Positions 1 to 7,300 of a stretch of 7,778 nucleotides of DNA are shown here, piece by piece. The position numbers and the translations under genes were made by a program. Position 1 is the stretch's first letter; each line of letters begins with the position of its first letter. This stretch comes from CAMQVM01 sp044433365 (GTDB lineage: Bacteria > Bacteroidota > Bacteroidia > Bacteroidales > Rikenellaceae), in the NCBI GenBank assembly GCA_044433365.1, contig JAWXTR010000122.1, forward strand, positions 1 through 7,778, read 5' to 3'. The notes beneath the pieces were generated by a model that had not been told where the DNA came from, did not search any database, and worked only from the letters and a program-made list of their open reading frames with translations.

Positions 1-84
1 GTTAGAGGTTAGAGGTTAGAGATTAGAGGTTAGAGGTTAGGGGTTAGAGATTAGAGGTTAGAGGTTAGAGGTTAGAGGTTAGGA
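1..84. repeat. Tandem 7-bp repeat array (GTTAGAG, 12 units)
   Basis: Twelve consecutive heptamers fill 1-84 without a gap. Eight are exactly GTTAGAG, units 4 and 8 (22-28 and 50-56) are ATTAGAG, unit 6 (36-42) is GTTAGGG and unit 12 (78-84) is GTTAGGA. The array begins in phase at base 1, so it probably continues to the left of the window. The variants recur every four units, which suggests that a 28-bp higher-order block was duplicated. No reading frame or promoter is apparent. It may be a slippage-prone simple repeat; a function cannot be assigned from sequence. Confidence 0.95.
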
Positions 85-86
85 CT

Positions 87-111
87 GTAGAGACGTTGGG
101 TCTCAACGTCT
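87..111. repeat. Small hairpin repeat of the GTAGAGACGT family
   Basis: AGACGTTG (91-98) and CAACGTCT (104-111) are perfect inverted arms around the 5-nt loop GGTCT. The leading GTAGAGACGT (87-96) is identical to the start of the 25-nt repeat at 947-971 and, in the opposite orientation, to the end of the copy at 1049-1073. The three sites therefore look like diverged members of one dispersed palindromic family. It lies just after the heptamer array and well upstream of hisIE, with no T-run, so a terminator reading is not favoured. Confidence 0.75.
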
Positions 112-145
112 GTAGTCTTAACGTCTGTAGCCTTAACGTCTGTAA
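101..145. repeat. Three tandem copies of a 15-bp unit
   Basis: The units are TCTCAACGTCTGTAG (101-115), TCTTAACGTCTGTAG (116-130) and CCTTAACGTCTGTAA (131-145). They share the core AACGTCTGTA. The first unit contains the right arm of the hairpin at 91-111, so the array appears to have grown by duplicating one half of that palindrome. There are no spacers, so this is not a CRISPR array. Confidence 0.9.
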
Positions 146-228
146 TCGAACTCAGAAGCCGCTTTTAAAGAGAACCTTTAAGGGAATTTACAAAATTTAA
201 GTTTAACAATAAACTAAAAATTAAATAT
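146..228 (+). promoter_or_regulatory. Putative leader of hisIE
   Basis: This is the A/T-rich stretch between the repeats and the hisIE start codon. TTAAAG (165-170) and CTTTAA (176-181) can form a weak 6-bp hairpin. The last 30 bases before ATG are almost pure A/T with no Shine-Dalgarno sequence, as is common in Bacteroidota. I could not find a convincing Bacteroidota-type promoter (TTTG ... TAnnTTTG), a run of histidine codons, or any riboswitch. A segment at 176-197 resembles 891-914 beyond the gene (both CTTTAA...AAAATT), but both are A/T-rich and this may be chance. Confidence 0.3.
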
Positions 229-843
229 ATGATTAATAATGTTACATCAATCGATGAGCTAGATTTCGATAAAATGTCGGATGGCTTAATTCCTGTTATT
301 GTTCAGGATGTTAACAACCTACAAGTATTAATGTTAGGCTATATGAACCGTGAGGCATATGCAAAAACAATTGAGCTTGAAAAGGTAACTTTTTATAGTC
401 GCACTCGCAAATGTCTTTGGACTAAAGGCGAGACAAGCGGTAATTTTTTGAATATTTGCGAAATATCAAAAGATTGTGATGCAGATACTTTGCTAATTAA
501 AGTTGTACCTGTAGGAAATGTGTGCCACACAGGTAGTCGTAGCTGCTTTGGTGGCGACGATTCTATAGGTTTTATTCGTGAACTACAAGCGGTGATTCAA
601 GGTCGTAAAGCAGAAATGCCAGAGGGTTCGTACACCACACACCTATTCAATAAAGGTGTAAATAAAATGGCTCAAAAAGTGGGTGAAGAGGCTGTAGAGA
701 CAGTTATCGAGGCAATAGCTTGCAACGACGAACGTCTACTATACGAAGCATCTGATTTAATCTACCACCTTTTAGTGCTACTTATCTCAAAAGGCTACTC
801 TATTGCCGATTTAGAAAAAGAACTTATCGTTCGCCATAAGTAA
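229..843 (+). CDS. hisIE: Bifunctional phosphoribosyl-AMP cyclohydrolase / phosphoribosyl-ATP pyrophosphatase
   Basis: HisIE is a cytoplasmic enzyme of histidine biosynthesis. The C-terminal HisE part hydrolyses phosphoribosyl-ATP to phosphoribosyl-AMP, and the N-terminal HisI part opens the adenine ring to give ProFAR. At 204 aa it has the normal length of the fused form. HisI covers about residues 15-115: it shows the S-R-T-R-K-x-L-W-x-K-G-E-T-S-G-N signature (57-72), the metal-binding D-C-D-A-D (82-86), and C99-H100 with C106 as the zinc cysteine region. HisE covers about 118-204, with K-V-G-E-E-A-x-E-T (150-158) and the helix containing D176 that belongs to its metal site. The start at 229 is chosen because it is the first ATG and leaves a typical short N-terminal extension. 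All key residues are present, so it should be active. No other his gene is visible. The facing neighbour converges on it, so if it belongs to a his operon it is the last gene and the others lie to the left. Confidence 0.97.
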   Translation: MINNVTSIDELDFDKMSDGLIPVIVQDVNNLQVLMLGYMNREAYAKTIELEKVTFYSRTRKCLWTKGETSGNFLNICEISKDCDADTLLIKVVPVGNVCHTGSRSCFGGDDSIGFIRELQAVIQGRKAEMPEGSYTTHLFNKGVNKMAQKVGEEAVETVIEAIACNDERLLYEASDLIYHLLVLLISKGYSIADLEKELIVRHK

Positions 844-946
844 TTTTAGGGGGTTCTAAATTCTAGATTTTGATAGCTTTTATAAATTCTCTTTAAAGGT
901 AAATTCGTAAAATTGGTTTTTGCGAATTAAAATTTGTGGCTCGGCT

Positions 947-1073
947 GTAGAGACGTAGCCCTGCTACGTCTGGGTTTGGATTTGGCTTGGCAAATTAATT
1001 TTATTTGTTTTTTTGGTAAGCTCATTTTGCTTTGCAAAATTCGATTTTAGACGTAGCAGGGCTACGTCTCTAC
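947..1073. repeat. REP-like pair: two opposed copies of a 25-nt palindromic repeat
   Basis: The 25 bases at 947-971 are the exact reverse complement of 1049-1073. Each copy is itself a hairpin with a perfect 9-bp stem, AGACGTAGC and GCTACGTCT, around a 3-nt loop (CCT in the left copy, AGG in the right). The asymmetric GTAG/CTAC tail makes the orientation readable and shows that the copies point at each other across 77 bp. Matching stops abruptly at both ends of each copy. The shared GTAGAGACGT start links them to 87-111. This arrangement resembles bacterial REP/BIME elements, which are mobilised in some genomes by RAYT-type transposases; no such transposase is in this window, so that is only an analogy. 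Confidence 0.85.
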
Positions 1074-1145
1074 TGCTGGGTCGTTCGCAAAACTACTATC
1101 AAGTTGATATATAGGCAGTTAGATGCATGCAAAATCTCTAAAAAT

Positions 1146-1333
1146 GGTGATCCTAAAGCCCCCATTTTATACAAACAAGTGGGTGACTCAAAAGAAAAGA
1201 AATTTACTTAAAATTAAACAATCCAGACCATTACCCCACTCACAACGATTATGAGCAAGGGTGATGGTCTGGATTTTTGATTGTGGGTCACCCACTTGTT
1301 TGTCTATTTTAAGGACTTTTGTTTTGGGTCACC
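1146..1333. repeat. Long nested inverted repeat, possible MITE-like or structured-RNA element
   Basis: Three layers of symmetry share nearly one centre. The middle layer is strongest: ACAAACAAGTGGGTGACTCA (1171-1190) pairs with TGGGTCACCCACTTGTTTGT (1284-1303) over 20 positions, with one G-U. Inside it is the 17-bp stem 1220-1236/1259-1275. Outside it, GGTGATCCTAAA (1146-1157) is an imperfect counterpart of the reverse complement of 1322-1333. An A-rich 29-base stretch (1191-1219) interrupts the left side. The hexamer ATTTTA occurs on both flanks of the strong arms (1164-1169 and 1306-1311), which could be a target-site duplication but is also likely by chance in A/T-rich DNA. Alternatives are a small non-autonomous transposon, a structured RNA, or an elaborate bidirectional terminator. 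Confidence 0.7.
1220..1280. terminator. Probable bidirectional factor-independent terminator
   Basis: AATCCAGACCATTACCC (1220-1236) pairs with GGGTGATGGTCTGGATT (1259-1275) over 17 positions with a single G-U (1232-1263). A further CTCA/TGAG pairing (1239-1242 with 1252-1255) caps the hairpin. On the plus strand the stem runs straight into T1274-T1278; on the minus strand the hairpin is followed by GTTTAATTTT. It lies between two convergent genes, 377 bp after hisIE and 84 bp after the giant gene's stop, so it is better placed to serve the giant gene. The pairing is clear; the terminator role is inferred. Confidence 0.6.
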
Positions 1334-1363
1334 CTCATTGTAGTGGCGGTTATTTAGCCCCTT

Positions 1364-4300
1364 TTAGCTAATTATCTTATCGCTGCTCTCAACCTCTACA
1401 GTAGTAGGAGGCGTAGCAGTAGTTTTTGGACTCTTTACAGCTGCTTTTGCACTGCTTTTTGTAGTAGGTTTTACAGGTGAAGGACGTTTGCTATCTAAGA
1501 ATTTAACAACTGCATATTTTGCAGCAGCGATAGTTTCACGGTTAACCTTTTCAATAACACTACCACGAGCCAAATCGTCAGTATTGATGTAGCTTTCAAG
1601 CAGTAATAGCTGCGCAATCATATTATTAATGTTTGTTTCGCTACTATAACCATCTGTAATATAAAGCGATTCCATACGATTTGCAAACTCTTCAGCAAAA
1701 TCACCATAATTAGGGAAGCTCATAAGCTCCTCATAAGTTTCGCCAAAGCTACTAAGCTCAATATTTAGATTTGGAGAGATAAGCAGCGGACTAAACTCTT
1801 TTTCTGGGTTACATGGAGTAAAATCGATAAGATTTGTAATATCAACCTTCTCATTAATGTTGTCCATACGTCTTAAATCGCTCTTACGCATATTTTCTAA
1901 TTGATATAGGTAGAAGTTATAACGCCAAAGTTCATCACTATTTAGCTTACCGCCAAAGATATGGTGATATTTTTCGTTAAGTAGGCGTTTAACTTTAATT
2001 TTCCCGTCGTTAATCTCTGGGCGATTAATTCGAACCTCTTGAATCATACGTTTAAGAGCCGCAGCAGCCTTTTGAGGACCTGTAATTTCACGACCTTTCT
2101 TGCCAATTTCTGTAGAAAGAATACCGCATTGAATATTACGTGCACCTCCATTACCATCTTTACCACCACGTAGACAGCTTACAAGATTTTTAACAGCCTC
2201 GACTTGCCCCTCTTCTGCAATAAATGGCTGACCACCAGGTGTACTTGCAATAGCATCAAACATTGCGCTAAACATCTTACGGTCGATTGTCATATCTGAA
2301 AGAGCGGTTGTTACAGACTCTTCTATGCCATCTATAATAGTGGTTTCTATATTTGAAACAGAGGCAATAAAGCGATTTTGAATCATATCAAACGAAACAG
2401 ACTCTATTGTGTAGCGAATATCATCACGAGTAAACGAGTGACCTACAAAAATATTCTCTACAACCTCTACAATATCAATTTTGTCAATCAATTTGTATGA
2501 AGAGCATAGGTAATATTGCTTATCGATAGGCGAAAGCTCCCAATCTAAAATATCATCAAGGTAGTTACCGTGACGAGCAATTAGATTTACGATATTTTTG
2601 TCGGCAGTATAGCGTTTTAGTGTGCGATAGAAGTTAGGACCATCGCCACTAGTTGCCTTCTCTTTACGTTCACCGTGTGCATCGAGATAGAACATAAAGT
2701 TCTCAGGGTTGTCGACACGTGTAATACCGGCCTCTTGCTTAGAGTAGTTGCCTGCGGCAAGCATAATATCAATTTTGTAAGGCATTGTAATATCGCAAAG
2801 ACCACTAACAGTACTACGAGAGTTTAAATCCTCAACATTACTATCGGCAGAGCTTTCAAATAGAGATTTGTAATATTTGATGTAGTCAGGGTCGAAATCG
2901 GTAGTACGAGAGAAGTCGCCCACCTCAGTACCGATACCGTAAAGATTGCCATTAGCATCTTGGAACTCATGATACATATCGCCAGCAATCATCTTAACAG
3001 AGCGAATACCCTCAAGATTATTGCGAAGCCAGCGAAGTATAAACGCTGCAATCATTTCGCTCTTACCAACACCGCTATCACCATTAATCTCAACACCAAA
3101 CAGGCTACCGTCGTTCTCCTCCACCATAAACATAGAGCCATGACGAGGATTACCACCAATCTCTTTCACCTTCTCATTGATAATAGTAAGACGTGGCTTT
3201 TTAACGTCACCAAAATAGTCAGCTTCTGATTTTAGAGGTGTGATAATAGTTTTGATATTACCTTTTGGACCTTTAATATCAAAATAACCAATTTGTGGGA
3301 ACGAAATTAGCTTTTCGGGTGCTCCAAGAAGTGAGATACAATCTGGAACGAAGTTTTTAATATCGTTAAGGCTTATATATTCGGTGTGGTTAAGGCGATA
3401 ATTGTCTGTAAGATATTTTAGATACCCTTTTTGGAAAATTACAAGCTCTTTAACGATGCCATGTTTTACCACCTTACAACGATAGTCGTCAGAGTCCATA
3501 TTTGCCACAAAACGGCGCAACCTATCTGTAAAGAACGAAGAATCTGGACGAAGGTCGATATATTTTGCAAACTCTATAGCCGACATATCACTAACCTGAA
3601 CAGAATCTAGCTCAGATGGCTCAACTCTATCAATTTTATGGAATGGATATTCACGTTTTTTAGCATCGGTAACAATACGAGTATGCTCTTGAACAGGCTG
3701 CTCTGCACTAATTACACCGCACTTGGTCATCATCTCGTTAATCCACTCAATTTTGCCACCATCATACTGTGCAATGCTCTTATCCTCCATCTTGAAACCT
3801 TTGTAGATAGAGATACCGTGCTGTACCATCTCGTTTACACTAGAGTTTTGTTTCTTAAACTCTGTCTCAACAAGACGAACAAGCGTATGAGCATAGCGAT
3901 TGTAGTAGTTTGTACCTTTTGTGCGCTTAATCATGCTGATATAGAATCTAACCACCTTACGAGTAACTGCATAAATCTCGCTCTCAGCAATTTTTATATC
4001 TTTCTTACGCATAATGTAGCGATTTACCTCGCTAAGCTGATTTGGAAGGATGCTTTTGATAAACTCCTCAGTAAACATCTTCATCTCAGCATCATCACAA
4101 CTATCCACCTTTCCGCTAAAAAACTGTAGACGATCGCAAATCATTTTGTAGAATGAATCGTCGTTGTTTAGAAGATATAGATACAAAATTTTGTCTGTTG
4201 TGGTTTGAGCATGGTTTAAACCATCATCAATCATATCGATAATTGCACCAAAACTAACTTGAGATAGCGAACTATTTTTGTAGCTTGGAAGCTCACGAAG

Positions 4301-7300
4301 ATTTCTTACAAACTCATCAATCCAGATGTTAAGATTAAGCTCCGAAAGTTTAATTCCCGTTACATCCTCAAAACAGATACCTGCTGTCTCAATAATCTCT
4401 TTACGGCTTGGCTCCAACGACTCTTTTTCGAAAGGTAGGTTGAAGTGAAGCAGAATTTCACGAATAAATTTCTTTAAAATAGAGTTTAAACCCTCCAATT
4501 TTGCCTTGTCAAGGTCTGGATTGCCTGTTGCAGTGATTGCAAGAATTTTCATTTTGCTATCTGCAAATAGTAGGTTCTCCATCTCAACCAAAATCTCACG
4601 CATTATGTTCATCTGCTCTGGAGAGTCGAGAACGTGTTGATTTGGTTGGAAAGTCTTTTTGTTTGTAATATATTTGAGTATTATAGCTTTGCTATAACGA
4701 GAGCTAACAGTGTTGAAATCAAGGTCGGCAATAGATGGCACACGCTTATACACCTGCGCAAGCAGATTTTCGTATATTTTTGTAAAGGCGTGGCTTCCGA
4801 TAAATTCGTAAACATCTTTACACGAACCAATAATATCTCCATGAAGCTCAATTACTGAGTTTTTGCTTCGTCCAATTGTGGTAATTGTCACACCACTCTT
4901 CTCTGGTGAAGTGTGGTATAGCGAACGCACATCACGAATAAGTAGCGATGGAGCCTTATCTTTAGTGTAGTTTTTAGAGAGTGCATAATCCTCTGTAACA
5001 GCATCAATAAATTCCTGATCTTTTGGACATTGTAGGATTTGAGCCATCAAAGTAGAGCTTTCGACCTCTTTGTTTGCTTTATCACGACGTAGAGCCACAA
5101 ATTTCATCCAATATTTTATCACCATATTGAATGCATCTTCAATTTCAAGTGTCAACACCTTCATTCCATCTTTAGTAGCTTTGATATAGCCTCCAAGCGA
5201 GAAACGAATCAAACCTGTAGAGTATGGAACAGTTGCAACACCACGATGTGAAGCAAGTTCACGACAGAAAATCAGTAAATCGGGATATGAATATTCACCA
5301 ATTAACTTAAAGTTGAATAGATATGAACCATCAGAGTCAATCATCTCAAACTCTTTAGCTACATCGCCTGTAATCAGTCGCTTAGCAATCTCTTTTGTGG
5401 CTTTTAAGCGTTTTAACGACTCGCTACGGAAGTTTTTGTTGATACGATATAGATTAAGGTTCTCTACCAACTTATTTTGGTAGTAGATAAAGAACGGTTC
5501 GTCTTTATATTTAAAGTCATCAGGAAGTCCAAGTACATCTAATTTATCAAGCGCAATAAGTTCATCTAAAAGGAAGATATATAGTGGCGAACCCTCAAAA
5601 CCAGCACTACGATGTAGCTGGCGAGTGGCTTTACTCATCTCATTATAGCGGTTTGTCTCCTCTACTTGCGATGTAATAAAGTTTATAATTGTCTTTTTAA
5701 TTTTTGAACGTGAGGCATTTTTAGGTAGCTCAACTTCAACTCTATCTTTGATGCTTTTAGCCACTTGTGCAGTGTCTAAAATGTTGTTTAACATAAGTAG
5801 AGAGTTGTTGTTACCATGGTCGGCACCATTACACTTACGGCAATATTTGCCAAAATCGGCAGCAGCTGGAGTAATTGCTATTGCACCTAGACGCTCACCT
5901 GTAGCAGCAAGATTTTTTGTAGTCGACAGCGACGAAATAGCCTTAATTTTCGATTGTGCCGAAATATTATTAAGGATATAACGTGAAATTGTGCGCCATT
6001 TTGGCATTTTTTTATCTGCCAACTTCACACTTTCAGCATACGCCTCATCCAAAAATAGCGTAATTTTTGAGCTATTTAAGAATGTCAGAAAGTTGTTTAC
6101 CGCCTCAGTATTGTAGTCTGAATAGCCTGTAGGATTGTTCGGATCGTTAATTACGATTGTTGTATTTTCACAAAACAAATCCCAAAGCGAACCGCTATCA
6201 TCAAAAAGAGCTAAAGTAGATTTAATACGCTTTAGTTTGTCGGCAAGTCGCTCATAAGCTAAACGACCGTCAGGAAGATTTTCAATCTCAATATCAAACG
6301 GGTTAATATCGAAACAGTCGTCTGGAAGCAAATCTTTATACTCCCACGCCTGTTGACCATTATAAATTATATATGGCTTTGGCGAACCATTTGGATTGAA
6401 AAGTAGGTCACGAATAATCATTTGAGCAGCATCAGTAATCGAAGTTTGCTCAATATTTCCAAGCGATGAAAGGAAGTTTTTTACTATATTGCGGTTGTCG
6501 TCAGATAGTGCAAAATATTTGTCACGGATACCTAAATCTATTAAGAATTTTTCGTAACGACCTTTGTTGTCAGCCTCTTTGCCTATTTTTTTCAAATACT
6601 CTTGATATTTTTCTGCAAACAGATTAATACCAAAGTTTTTGTGGAAGTGATTTTTAAGCGTGCGCTCATATCCAGTAGGTATAACATCTAAAATTAAAGA
6701 ACAAGCATTGCAAATGCTCTCTTTGATGTTGACAAACTGCTTTTGACGTAGATAGTCGCCAAATGTTCTGATTTGGTTACGTCCACCACCCTCAAGGATT
6801 GTGATAATATCAATATTTTTGTTGCCTCCATAGAAATAGCTATTCATACGAGCCTCAAACTCTTCGATAAGCTCAAGAGTTTGAAGTTGTTGGCTCTCTT
6901 TTTTATGACAATTTTCTAAGAAAAATACAAAATCACGTAGTTTTTCAAGCGAATATTTATCTTTTACAACTTGACGAGAGAAAGAGTCTAATTTAAACAG
7001 CATAATGCGTTTTGCTGCATCATCGCCGCAGTCTCCTTTTAAGAAACCATCAATCTCTTTTGCATATTCACCAATTTGAAGCTCAATTTTCTCACGAAAC
7101 TCTTTTAAGAATGTAGAGTTTACATTCTCAAGAATCAATCTTAAATTTAACTGTGTATTTGCTGGCGAACCAAGTTTTTTGGTGTGTACTTTATTTAGTG
7201 TATTGATTATTCCATTATGGAAACAGAACACTAGCGAAGTGTTAGAGCTTCTCGACTCTTTCGAATCGTCTACAATTATAAGACGAGTAAGAAGAGGGAA

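Larger units (their letters stand above)
844..1363. other. 520-bp convergent intergenic region
   Basis: The two flanking genes both end here: hisIE from the left and the giant gene from the right. Contents in order: an A/T-rich stretch after hisIE with only weak symmetry (AATTCG 902-907 / CGAATT 923-928); a REP-like inverted pair (947-1073) with a small hairpin ATTTTGC-TTT-GCAAAAT (1024-1040) between its arms; unassigned sequence to about 1145; a long nested palindrome (1146-1333) with a terminator-like core; and 30 bases up to the giant gene's stop codon. I found no convincing gene; two short open frames are coincident with the repeats and are not supported. Confidence 0.85.

Noticed and set aside
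1..84. Telomere-like repeat (TTAGGG occurs within the array)
   Set aside because: Only one unit is GTTAGGG; the consensus is GTTAGAG and the neighbouring genes are bacterial.
1..145. CRISPR array
   Set aside because: The repeats are 7 and 15 bp and directly adjacent, with no unique spacers, and there are no cas genes.
85..228. Histidine-operon attenuator or leader peptide before hisIE
   Set aside because: There is no short frame with a run of histidine codons and no terminator/antiterminator pair with a T-run ahead of the start codon.
1080..1211. Plus-strand frame ending in L-Y-K-Q-V-G-D-S-K-E-K-K-F-T, which looks somewhat protein-like
   Set aside because: No start codon is supported and the frame passes out of the REP-like repeat into the palindrome arm. 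It could be a remnant of a transposase or other gene end, but nothing identifies it.
1123..1254. 43-codon plus-strand frame starting M-H-A-K-S-L-K
   Set aside because: It runs through the palindrome arms, has no initiation signal and no recognisable similarity; length is within chance expectation.
1171..1303. Retron-type msr/msd RNA (long hairpin flanked by inverted repeats)
   Set aside because: No reverse transcriptase gene is nearby and no other retron hallmark is visible; a MITE or terminator explains the symmetry with fewer assumptions.
2033..3235. Calling the P-loop domain a functional PEP carboxykinase (pckA)
   Set aside because: The first aspartate of the metal site, the N-T-R arginine and the lysine/histidine metal ligands are not evident, and the stretch before the P-loop looks more like HPr kinase.
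2617..5981. Open frames of 60-160 codons inside the giant gene (another minus-strand frame at 2617-2805; plus-strand frames at 2960-3229, 3638-4129, 4634-4858 and 5748-5981)
   Set aside because: They are out of frame or antisense to a long coding region with recognisable domain motifs, have no family resemblance, and show the composition expected of shadow frames.
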